Positions 45,011 to 55,383 of a DNA stretch of 64,000 nucleotides are shown piece after piece. Both the position numbers and the translations under genes were made by a program. The DNA is from Calycina herbarum (Eukaryota > Ascomycota > Leotiomycetes > Helotiales > Pezizellaceae). The notes beneath the pieces are model-generated. The model was not told the origin of the DNA. It was given only the letters and a program-made list of their open reading frames with translations, and ran no database searches. Where the stretch lies: assembly GCA_001414485.1 (NCBI GenBank), contig LLEY01000035.1, positions 1-64,000 on the forward strand, given 5' to 3'. The stretch's first letter is position 1. The number at the start of each line of letters is the position of its first letter.

Positions 45011-48000
45011 TAGCGTCGATAATAATCTACGAGATATTATAGAAGAAAAGACTAGAAAGCGTATAAGTAAATATCTACCTACTATAGCTATAAATACAGC
45101 TATAGCTATAAGTTCTCTAGAAATTCCTACTCGCGTAGCTAGTATTTACCTCTCTACTAATACGTGTTATAACTATAGAGAAGTCGGCTATTATATTAAG
45201 TTCTGTCTATAGCTAAGAGTTTATAAGAAAGTAGACTTAAGCGAGCTAGAGAAGGAAGAAGAAGCTAGATCTAAGTTAGAAAACAACTATATCTAAGAGA
45301 AGACTCTATCTTAGGTAAATATAAGATTAATCTCTTTAAGATTAATCTATAGTTATTAGTTAGTAGAAAAGCGTTTACTTTATCTAGTATAATAACGATT
45401 AATAGATATAGTATATAAACCACTGCTCTTAGTAATCTTAGAGTAAATATATTCTCTTTTATAAACGTCTAATTTAGCTACGATTTAGTAAAGTTCTATA
45501 AACTTAAAATAAAAAGACTTTCTATACTTATAAAGATTCGCGGATATAATAGAGAGATTAGTAGAGAAGCTACTTACTACCTTCTTTCTAATTATATATT
45601 AAATAGCTATAAATTCTTTAATATACTCTTTATTCTACTAGACCTAGGTTTATATAACGTTATCCTCAGCTAAAAATTCTTTGAATACTTTTATATTAAT
45701 ATCGACGTAACTTATTAAAAGTTACTCTAGCTAGAGAAACTTAAGTCTTACTTCTCTACTTAGTAGCCTACCTCTCTCTTATACGAAGCTATTCGTTCTA
45801 AAGACTCTACGCTCTTTTACTAGAATTAAGTAGACGCTTATAACCTTATAATAGAAGCGGACGAATTATAGAGATAGAATAGCTAGTCTATTCTAGAACT
45901 TAGTATAATAGAATATCTAGAATACGTATCTATAATCTACGAAAGCAACTACTAGTCTTCTATATAAGTATAATACTAGATTATAAAACAGGAACTTAAG
46001 AGATTACCTAAGAAAGTACTTACTCTAGTCTATCGACGAAAGCTCTTTCTAAAGTAAGAACCTTCTATAATAATTAATATCTCTACTATATCTATAGTAG
46101 GAATATACTACTATTTACTTTAAGAAGATAGTAAGATATTTACTACTAGCTTATACGAGATAAATAGTATTATAGCTAGATAAGAAGAGGATTATATAGT
46201 AATACTAGAGGTTCTAGAGAAGTATATAGATTTTATAGACGTATTCTTAAAAAAAGCTTTAAATACCTTACTACTTTACTAATATTATAACTATAAAATA
46301 TAGCTAGAAGAAACAGATACTCTTAGATATTCTCTACTATATAAGATATTAACTAAAGAGCTACTTACTATAAAGGAATACATCTTAGACAACCTTTATA
46401 AGAGATTTATAGAGTATAGCTAGTTCTCTTTTATTACTCTAGTACTATTTATTAAGAAGGTAGACAGAAGATTACGCTTTTATATTAACTTCTAGAAGCT
46501 TAATAATCTTACTTAAAAAGACTACTATCTACTCTCTCTTATTAATAAAACGCTAGCTTATATTAGTTAAGCTTATATATTTATAAAACTTAATATCTAC
46601 TAAGCTTTCTATTATATATAAATAGATCTTGATTTTAAAGAACTAACTACTTTCTATATATATTATAGAATATATAAGTATAAGGTTCTACTCTTTAGAC
46701 TTATAAATAGACTATTTATATATTAGTAGTATATAAACAACGTACTTTTTAACTATTTAGACGATTTCTACTCTACTTACTTAGACGATATTCTTATCTA
46801 TTCTTCGAATATATTAGAATATAAGGAATATATATAAAAAGTCCTCTAGTAACTATAAGATACTAGCTTATAAGTAGATATTAAGAAATACGAATTTAAC
46901 GTCGAGAAGATAAAATACCTTAGCTTTATTATTAGAACTAATAGTATTAAAGTAGATCTAGAAAAAGTTATAGTAGTCTAGAATTAGTAAGTACTAGATA
47001 TAGTAAAAGGCGTCTAAAGCTTTCTAGGCTTTTATAACTTCTATTAGAGGTTTATATAGAATTATAGAATTATTATAAAACTACTTATATATCTTATAAA
47101 GAATAATATACTCTTTAACTTTAATAAAAGCTATTAGAACGCTTTTAAGAAGCTAAAGAAATATCTTATAATAGTACTAGTTCTTTACTATTACTCTCTA
47201 GAGCTTTCTATAATAATCGAGATAGACGCTTTAGACGAGATAATTACTAGAATACTATAATAATAATAAGTAGACAGCGAATAGTATCTAGTAGCTTACT
47301 TTAGTAAAGTTATATCCTTAGCTAAGTATAATTATAAAATTTATAATAAAGAGATACTTATAATTATATACTCGCTTATAGAATAGAGACTAGAATTATA
47401 AAGTACGTATAAGAAGGTCTATATTTATACTAACTATAAAGTACTTAAGTACTTTATAATAACTAAGTAGCTTACTATACGTTAAGCTAGATAGGCTAAA
47501 GCTTTAGCCGAATACTACTTTATAGTAATATACTATTCTAGAAAGAAGAATAGAAAAACAGACGCTTTAATATAAAAAACAGACGAATTATAGACTTAGA
47601 AGGAGCTAAAAGAATAATACCGGACTTATACGCTCTTAATAAAAGAACAGGTTAATATAGAAGTACTTAAATACCTCGAGGTCGAAATAAGCTCTATTAC
47701 ACTAGCCTTAGTCGACGACGATTACTTCTAAGAGTCTCTTATACTCTCTAAACGAATCTATAAAGTAAATAAGGATATTAAGATACTTTAAGCTTTACGA
47801 TTATAGACTAAGAACGACGTAGACTCTCTATATATTTTAGAGAAAGACCTACTACTTTATTAAGACTACTTAATAGTACTAGATATTAATACTTTATAAA
47901 TAGACCTAATCTATAAAGTATATAACTAAGTACTACTAGTCTACTCTAGACGAGATAAGACCTACTAGATCCTTTACTCGAGGTATATCTAGTGAAATAT

Positions 48001-49337
48001 AAAGTCTAATATTACGTAATACGTACGTAACTATTATAAATATCGAAGAGTAGATATACTAAGAGATAAGACTCTTAGTTATCTATATCTACTTCTAGTT
48101 CTATTATATATATAGTAATACGTAGTAATAGACTTTAAATCCTTTCTAGCTAATAAGTACGGTAATAAGTACGGCTTTAACAACGTATTCGTAGTTATTA
48201 ACCGATTATTTAAATAATCTATCTCTATCTTATACTAAAAGAAAGTAATAGCTAAGTAGATAGCTAGGCTATACTTATAGTATATATTATAATACTACGG
48301 AATTCTAGAGAGTATTATCTCTAATAAAGGTCCTTAGTTTATCTCTATCTTCTAGTAAGAATTTATATAAATCCTTAATATCTAGCTTCGACTTTCGACT
48401 ATAAATTATACTTAGATAGACGGATAAACTAAAATTATAAACTAGTATCTAGATTAGTACTTATAATTATATATAAATTACTACTAGAATAATTAGTTAG
48501 AGCTACTTCTAATAATAGACTACGCTTAGCTTATACTATCTTATAGTACTATTAGAATATTCTTATTTAAATTATAAAAGAGCTACTTACTAAGAACGTC
48601 TTTTAACTAGTATACGCCTAGACTCTCGACTATATAAGAGAGGCTATTATAAGAAGAAGCTATAATAGTTATAAAGACTCTTTAAGAAGTACTAGACGTT
48701 AGCTAAGCGAATATAGTAAAAGCTTAAGAAAAGAAAGAACGAGATATAAATAGATATAGACGAGAAGTAGACTTTAAAGTTAGCGATATAGTTTTTATTA
48801 CTATAAAGGACTAGAATATATAAAGACCTAGCTAGAAGTTAGACTACTAGATAGCTAGACCTTTTAAGATTCTTAAGAAAGTTAGCTCTACTTTTAGACT
48901 CTAGTTACTATTCTCTATTAGAGTCTATTCTATCTTCGTACTAGAGAAGTTATAAAAAGCTTTAGACGATCCTCTACTTAGATAAGTAAGTATACTACTT
49001 TTATCGATTATTATCGATAAAGAAGAAGAATAGAAGGTTAAGAAAGTACTTATAAGTAAGACGCGATAGAAGTCTCTTTACTACTAACTAAAGTAGAAGA
49101 GCTATAATAAGAACCTTAACTAGTACCTAGCTTACTACGTAGCCTACTTACTATATATATTAAAAGAATTCTATTTAGCGAATCTAACAGCTAACGAGCC
49201 TTTAAAAGCTCTTCCTTTATAGCTAGAGACGTACGAGGTAGAAAGAGATAATTATAGCGAATTAGAGAGTAACGACTCTATATCTACGGAAGATAAAGCA
49301 GCTTAGTTAGAGAGAGCCTAGTTAAAAGAAGAGGTAG

Positions 49338-49520
49338 TATAACAGTCCTAGTTATATACGACTGGATCACGTGCCGAGGTTCTACCAAAGTCTCGCTTAG
49401 TATATATAAATAGAGACAGAGCGTACTAACTCTTCTCTTCTCTCTTTAGTTTAGTTTTCTTCGAATATAAGTACTATTCTATAAGTATCTCTTTTAGTAT
49501 ATTCGTAGAGAGCTATTATA
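49338..49520 (+). repeat. 183-bp 3' LTR
   Basis: Preceded by the purine-rich AAAAGAAGAGGTAG, a plausible polypurine tract. Confidence 0.85.
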
Positions 49521-51020
49521 CTACTAAGTATAGAAAAATATTAATACTAAAAGACTAAGCGATAAACTAGACTATAAGAAACTTAGACTATTTAAAATTA
49601 AATAAGTTAGAGAACTTTTAAATTATAAATTAGTACTATTATAGATAATAAATATCTACTTAGTATTTTATATATTCTTACTTAAACTAGTACTACTAGG
49701 AGTACTACTAGCTCTACTTATAGAAATTTAACTAGTAAATCTAAATACTAAGTATAAAGTTAAAAGGATTCTTAACTATAGACTTATTAAAAGATAAGTT
49801 AAGTACTTAATTAAATAGTTAGATTACTTATACTTAGAAAATACTTAGAAACTTAGAAAAAATATTAACTAGTACTTAGAGAAACTTTAGAAGTTCTACT
49901 ACTAAAACCTAGGGTTACTTATATTTTATAATTAAGAGAGAAGGACTTAAGAAAAGCTAGGTTAAAGCTTAGATTAAAAGAGAGATTAGAAGTAGAAAGA
50001 GAAGCTAGCCTAGTAATCTCTTCTTCTCTATACTTCTTTTCTTTCTATTTCTTCTTTTCTTTCTTTTCTAAGTCTTTAGTAGTATCTAGTTTATTAAGAG
50101 AACTAAGACTAGCTACTATTATCTTCTTTTCTCTTTTAAGAAGAAGACGTTTTTATTATTAAAGCTAAAGGATTTTCGCTATTACCTCTTTCTCTTAGAA
50201 GTTAAAATAAGCTTTCTACTTTTTAATAGAAGCCTAGTCTAAGAGTAAAGGTATTTAGTTCTATTTATAATAGTTATAGGATTTGCTCTACCTAGTATAG
50301 ACAGAATAATAAGAATATTAGTTACTATAAATAGCGATATATCGACGAGGCTTACTAGCTAAGTTAAGAGACTTTTTATAATAAGTATAAGAGAATATCT
50401 CGTTACTATATTATTCGATATAATTTCTAAGAGTTTAATATTTAGTATACTTCTTATTATTAAGAGATAGTATAATAGGAATAAGAAGAGACTACTAGTC
50501 TCTTAATAATATTTTCTTAGTTTATACTTAAGTATAGAGACACGCTAGGCTAAGAAGAGAATAGTATTATAAATCACGTTTTATATAGTAAGTAGTCTAG
50601 ATAGCGTTCTAATAGAATAAAGTATAACGTCTAGGAAATAGAAGGTAATATAAAAGAGAATCTATAATATAGAGATATTTAGAGATTCTAGAGTCTTACT
50701 ATTAGAAGTACGTTAGAGATTACGTAATATAAAGGATTATCTAGATCGACTAGCGACCTAGGCGATCTAGTCGACTAGAACGACAGGCGATCCTATCTAC
50801 CTAAGAAGAATAAAGGTTCTATATAAGACTAGCACGTCTACTATTAAATAGAAGCTTCGTACTTAACTTTAGTTATTAATCTTATTATCTTATTTAATAT
50901 CTTTAATATAAGTAACGAGTTCACTTCTAAGTAAACGAACTAGCGTATCTATACTTCTTATCTATATACTAACTATCGAGACTTAGTTACTTTTGTTTAG
51001 TTTATTTAAGTTTCGTTATA
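49521..51020 (+). mobile_element. 3' end of the oldest Ty3/gypsy element: integrase/chromodomain and 3' LTR
   Basis: About 49550-49930 on the plus strand reads, through stop codons, as the integrase C-terminus and chromodomain typical of Ty3/gypsy chromoviruses (a KLDYKKL block, then VKYLIKWL-like and a WEP-like region). A purine-rich tract precedes the LTR at 50575-51020, which starts TATTATAAATC. Reverse transcriptase and the integrase core of this element are not found on either side of the 37924-49520 insertion, so they were lost. Confidence 0.7.
50575..51020 (+). repeat. ~446-bp LTR, plus orientation
   Basis: Inverted relative to 36377-36827, 14 kb away. Ends at TTCGTTATA, after which CA/TG content returns toward normal over about 100 bp. 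Confidence 0.7.
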
Positions 51021-51258
51021 CTAAATTAGAATAAAACAGATATAAAAAAGCCTAGTTAATATAGCTTCTAATTAGTCTTTTCTTATTTCTAATTTTTTTA
51101 ATAGATTAAACACCTGCTCTTATTTAACCGCTATTTCCCCGTAGGTAATATAATAATCAATTAGTTCGCTAAACCCTACCAGCCCCTACCCCACACAAAA
51201 CACAGCTGGAGCCTTCCTAGTAGCAATTATTTAAAAACTTTGTATCAAAAGCAAATAC

Positions 51259-51399
51259 GGTGTTGTGGTCTAGCGGTATGATTCTCGCTTAGGGCTAACC
51301 CTATGTTACAACTTGCGAGAGGTCCCCGGGTAAGTTCAACCCATGAAACACGAACCAATTAAAATCTAATAAGCTTTAGTTCAATCCCGGGCAACGCCC
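51259..51399 (+). tRNA. tRNA-Pro (AGG) gene with anticodon-loop intron and a 50-nt T-arm insertion
   Basis: Acceptor strands GGTGTTG (51259-51265) and CAACGCC (51392-51398) pair fully (one G-U), with discriminator C at 51399. Anticodon stem CTCGC/GCGAG encloses the loop TTAGGGT; anticodon AGG at 51291-51293. A canonical 19-nt intron (51295-51313) follows position 37. A second insert, 51330-51379, separates T-stem CCCGG from loop TTCAATC; removing it restores a perfect T arm (CCCGG/CCGGG). The insert begins GTAAGT and ends TTTAG, like a spliceosomal intron. With both removed the tRNA is 72 nt, normal for tRNA-Pro. Whether the gene is functional is uncertain; it abuts the RIP block. Confidence 0.85.
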
Positions 51400-52030
51400 A
51401 ATCAGCTATGATTAATTTTTTGGCCCTTTTTTTGGCTTGCTCAGCCAAGATCTTTGTAGGTTAGAATGAGTAATACGATGGTGGAGTCAGATGGAATACG
51501 AACTTCAGACACAAACATTCACCTATTTCCGTTGTAATTACAGATGTGAATATTTCGATAATCAAATGTAGTGATGTAGTGATGTAATGCCCTACACTAA
51601 ATAAGTATGAAACCATTATAACTCTTTATTTCATTTTCCTCCTGGTAATCGTTTAGGGCAACCCCTCTCCCTCTTAGTAGATTTTAGTGACTGCTGATTG
51701 ATGCACGGAAAACTGGGCTTTTTTGAAAAGTGATTGGCGTTCCTTAAATCCCTCAATCAATACTTTGGTAATAACTAATCTTGGTGACATAAACTGATGA
51801 AATGTGCCAGCGAGAGGTCTGAAATAAATAGAGACGATAACGAGACAACGATGAAAGATTTATTTGTATTCGTGTATTCTCATCTCTCCGAAAATGCAAT
51901 GCTTCCTTTCTTAGCTCCTCGAAAAATCCTCTCTTGGTCTAAGAATACAAGTCTCGAATCCTTGAATGCCAATCATGAAGATAGAAATAATAAGAGAGAA
52001 TGCTCATTCAACATGTACCCTCCATACCTC
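51400..52030. other. Intergenic region, no gene seen
   Basis: A short direct repeat of GTAGTGAT units lies near 51570. The frame at 51797-52108 overlaps, on the opposite strand, the last exon of the AhpD-like gene. Confidence 0.5.
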
Positions 52031-52908
52031 TTAAAGTTCGGGTCCAGTAATACTGTTCTTCTCGCCAACTTTGGATATGTTAATGGAAGGTTCCCAATAG
52101 ATTGGTAGGAATGAAGACTTACCATCCAATGCAACAAGGAATCTGCTGACACAATTGTATGCAGCAACCTAACCAAGTCAGAAAGCATCCCAAGTTTACA
52201 TCTCAGGCTTCAATATCAAAAACCAAAACTCACAGTAGCAGTAATCTCAACAACCTCCTGCTCCGAAAAATGGGTCTTCAATTCCGAGAAGACATCCTCA
52301 GGAACCTTCACACTCCTAGTCATCGCATCCGTATAACTAACAACAGCCCTACGCACCAGTCAATGGTCATCCTATCTCAAATACTCTCTTCCCTTCAATA
52401 AAAAAAAGACCTACCACTGCTTCCCCGTCAAAACCTCACCCTTATCATCCTCCTTCTTTGACTCAGCACTCCCCAAAATCTTAATCCCCTCCTCACTAAC
52501 ACCGCCCGCCTTAGCAAGCGGCGCATGATGTCCCCATTCATACCACGCCTCATTAACAACCGCAACCCTACAAATCGCAATCTCCCTCACATCATCAGCT
52601 AAACTAGTCTTCGTCCTTATCGCACCCAAGAAAGAATTCCATCCATCCGCAACATTAGGAGAATGCAGAAGCGTCAAATCGAGAGCTTGCAGCGGTCGTG
52701 GTGCTCTTCGTGCGCGCACACGTTCGATGATGGCGGCTGGTTCGCCGGTGGTGAAGGTGGGATTGGAGGGGTCGACGTAGGGGAGCTTCATTTTGGGGGT
52801 GGTGGAGTGGGAGAATGGTCGAAGTATTGATCTGGGGCTTGCGGGGTAGAGGGGAACTTTTATGTTCGTAGATCTGGAGTAAATCTTGGGGATGACTCGC
52901 ATTCCCAA
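52031..52908 (-). CDS. AhpD / carboxymuconolactone-decarboxylase-like protein, probably mitochondrial
   Basis: Exons in transcription order: 52908-52415, 52348-52234, 52168-52123 and 52068-52031 (230 aa); the last carries only the VGEKNSITGPEL end. The AhpD-like fold is recognised from LLHSPNVADGW, REIAICRVAVVNEAWYEWGHH and the final VAAYNCVSRFLVALDVGE. The CxxC redox pair of true AhpD is absent, so peroxidase activity is doubtful; fungal members are uncharacterised. The first 39 residues are basic and hydroxylated, with RPFSHSTTP before MKLPYVDP, typical of a mitochondrial presequence; the Met at 52791 would give a cytosolic form. Confidence 0.85.
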
Positions 52909-53468
52909 TGACTCGATGGTGGGGTTTCGTCGGGTGAAACCTTTTGCGATGGTGGAATGCGAAGTCGGGATTCAATTCGTGACTCTTGTAGCACGACGCA
53001 AGCAATTTGATTGGCCATTTCGGTGTTGGGAAAGTACTAGCGGAAAGCCGCATACAAGTGATGATACCCAATGTCGTACACAGTTAATATCCCTCTAGAT
53101 GATTACTTGAAAGCAATGCCCCGAGAAGAGACTCATTGTACTCAGTAGCAAGGCGTAGATCAAAACCTTCGGTTCGACGATCCCATTGATACCTAAGAAA
53201 AAGACATACTAGCATACAAGGCCATACTTGGCCTGTCCACCTTCGCTGCATTCTCTACCTTCTATGCATCAAAAACTCCGATATTTGGAACAAGAAACAA
53301 TACAAATGTTTTGGTCTATGAAAGGTCCTTTCCATAGCCATCCTCGAATCCCCACCCTTCCCATTCCTTCCCACGAATCCAGTCCATTATTCACAAGTAG
53401 CCGCGGAGGAAATGTGCGTTCTTAGTTGTCTTTTTGGTCCTCCAGTCTCTCAAATCGAGATAAATCGA
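52909..53468. other. Intergenic region, no gene seen
   Basis: Promoter of the AhpD-like gene and 3' flank of vma3. No supported feature. Confidence 0.5.
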
Positions 53469-54310
53469 TTAACATGAGACATCCAAGCTTGCCTTTGAGT
53501 TCATCAGAAGAGCAACAATCAAACCGTAAAGACCTGCAAAATTGTTAGTACCACCCAACCAATGCAGGAAGATGTGTAACGTACCCAAAACTTCAGCGAA
53601 AATGAGAATAAGAATCATTCCGACGAAGAGTCGGGGTTGTTGTGCCGTTCCTCTAACACCAGCATCACCCACGATACCGATAGCGAAACCAGCCGCAAGA
53701 CCGGCCAAACCGACACTAAGACCAGCACCGAGTTGAATGAAACCAGTATACAGGGGTAGTTGTTGCTTGAGTCCATCTGAGATCAAAACTGATACGACGA
53801 GACCGTAGATACCAATAATACCAGCCATAATAACTGGCACGATGTCTGGGAGAGGGGTTAGTGAGGTACCCTCCAAACCGAGCACTTCCTAAACGTACTC
53901 TTGACAATCAAATCAGGTCTGAGGACACCCATTGCGCAGATTCCAACACCGGACTTGGCGGTCCCGTAAGCAGCACCGAAGCAGGTGAAGACAATAGCGG
54001 ATGTGCAACCCATAGCACCGAAGAATGGCTGAAGAAAGAATTAGCATGATAATTCCGAGGTCGCGAGGCAGCAGGCAGATTCGACGCTCGATGCGAGGTT
54101 GGGGGGAAGTGCGTTTGAAGCTTGGGTGTACGAACCGCATAGACCGGGCTGCAAGAAAACATGTTAGCATCTACATTCTGATTGAGGGAGAATGCGCGAT
54201 AGTCTCCTCTCCTCGCAATGAATGGGTGATGAAGCTTGTCAATAGGAAGATGACGGGGGATCTCAAACTGACCAGTTCACGAAGGAGTCGACAACATCTC
54301 CGGCAGACAT
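53469..54310 (-). CDS. vma3: V-type H+-ATPase proteolipid subunit c
   Basis: Exons in transcription order: 54310-54273, 54148-54136 (13 nt), 54028-53899, 53845-53585 and 53533-53469 (168 aa). Subunit c forms the proton-carrying rotor ring of the vacuolar ATPase. Four hydrophobic helices are visible: [14 protein letters not shown] onward, [30 protein letters not shown], and [19 protein letters not shown] with the proton-binding Glu145. The 13-nt second exon, coding for the CPVYA segment, is needed to keep the frame. Length is slightly above the usual ~160 because of the N-terminus. Divergently transcribed from snu13. Confidence 0.95.
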
Positions 54311-54702
54311 GATGGCGGATGAAGAGAGTTTAGTTTGAAGATTGGTGGGTGGTTCTGCAGCTGTATGAAGCTTGTCGGGCGATGATTGACAGAGTTGGTG
54401 ATGGCGTAGAGCTTGCTGAGTTGTTAACAAGAGGCGATGATGCCCTGAGGTTCGTCGAAGAGTGTTTGCTTCCAGCTTGGTGTGAGCTAGTCCTCATTAG
54501 GGTTAGCTTGGCGTAACACTAGCGCGGGTCGGAATTTCCTGACAATTATTTTCGAGGCCGCCATCCAGCGACAACTTCAACTAAAATTCTATTCACGAAA
54601 AGCACCAGGGCGAGCCAACGCAAGGAACCCTGACAGCTTAATCTTTCGCATATCAATCCCGATACATAAACTTTCGCCCTCTAAGAAATCTACTCCATCA
54701 AA
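54311..54702. promoter_or_regulatory. Divergent promoter, vma3 / snu13
   Basis: A 392-bp region between two divergent housekeeping start codons. No clear TATA box is visible; it presumably drives both genes. Confidence 0.5.
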
Positions 54703-55383
54703 ATGGCTGAAGAACAAAATGGATCTGCTGGTGAGTTTGCGCTTCACTTTTTCCCAAAAAGAACATCTGCTCATAATTTTCAAGCTTGGCCCGTCGCCGA
54801 TGCGGCTTTGACTCAAGAAATCCTCGACATCGTTCAACAAGCTTCCCATTTCCGCCAATTGAAGAAGGGAGCCAACGAGGCAACCAAAACCTTGAATCGT
54901 GGTATCTCAGAGATCATCATCCTCGCTGCAGACACCGCCCCTCTCGCCATTCTTCTCCACTTGCCCCTCCTTTGCGAGGACAAGAAGTAAGTTGTCTCCT
55001 CATTCTCTTGAAGCTGTACGGCTCTTCTCGTGAGCTTCAGGATCACTGAAAGCTGTCTCATACCCAACCACTTAACTTAAAAAGACACAAAAGCTAACTT
55101 TTGTTCTCCAGCGTCGCATATGTTTATGTCCCATCTAAGACGTAAGACATTCTCCCTTTAGTCTCTCGAAACTTTCCCCATCGCCCCCGAACCTGCGAAT
55201 ATACTACGAATTTCCCCTCATAAATACAAGTAGTTAATACTGACTTGTTGAAATAGTGCCCTCGGAAGAGCCTGCGGTGTTAGCCGAGCCGTTATTGCTG
55301 CCAGCATTACCACCAACGACGCCAGTGATCTCATGAACCAGATCAGAACCTTGAAGGACAAGGTTGAGCGGCTTATGATCTAA
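54703..55383 (+). CDS. snu13: Snu13 / 15.5K RNA-binding protein (U4 snRNP and box C/D snoRNP)
   Basis: Exons 54703-54730, 54785-54986, 55112-55141 and 55257-55383 (128 aa), the usual length. Snu13 binds the kink-turn of U4 snRNA and box C/D snoRNAs in the nucleus and nucleolus. The L7Ae/NHP2 fold is clear: [50 protein letters not shown] and [13 protein letters not shown]. All four exons are required and the introns are canonical, with short lengths. Confidence 0.97.

Larger units (their letters stand above)
37924..49520 (+). mobile_element. Ty3/gypsy retrotransposon with 183-bp LTRs, split by a nested element
   Basis: Direct LTRs of equal length (183 bp) at 37924-38106 and 49338-49520 have TATAAYAG...CTRTTATA ends. 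Without the nested 5.9-kb element and its TSD it is about 5.7 kb. Order on the plus strand: gag (38.2-39.09, resuming 45.02), a CCHC zinc knuckle at about 45165-45210 with two of its metal ligands changed to Tyr, reverse transcriptase with an intact YLDDILIYS at about 46780, RNase H, integrase with a VVDFKSF-like block at about 48130, and a purine tract before the 3' LTR. Many in-frame TAG/TAA codons make it non-functional. No 5-bp duplication flanks it (GATAT versus CTACT). Confidence 0.85.
31338..51100. mobile_element. 20-kb nested, RIP-mutated LTR-retrotransposon block
   Basis: CA and TG dinucleotides are nearly absent across much of this block and TA is strongly enriched, the outcome of RIP (CpA to TpA on both strands). 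Trp codons have become TAG and Gln codons TAA in the retroelement reading frames; ATG is so rare that only one frame of over 60 codons survives. At least five retroelement insertions can be separated by LTRs and target duplications, given as separate entries. Intervals outside those entries (31840-32950, 36168-36376, 36828-37923, 49521-50574) are internal retroelement fragments. Confidence 0.9.

Noticed and set aside
44997..45212. 71-codon frame as a small gene
   Set aside because: It is the 3' LTR end of the nested chromovirus fused by chance to the zinc-knuckle region of the host gypsy gag.
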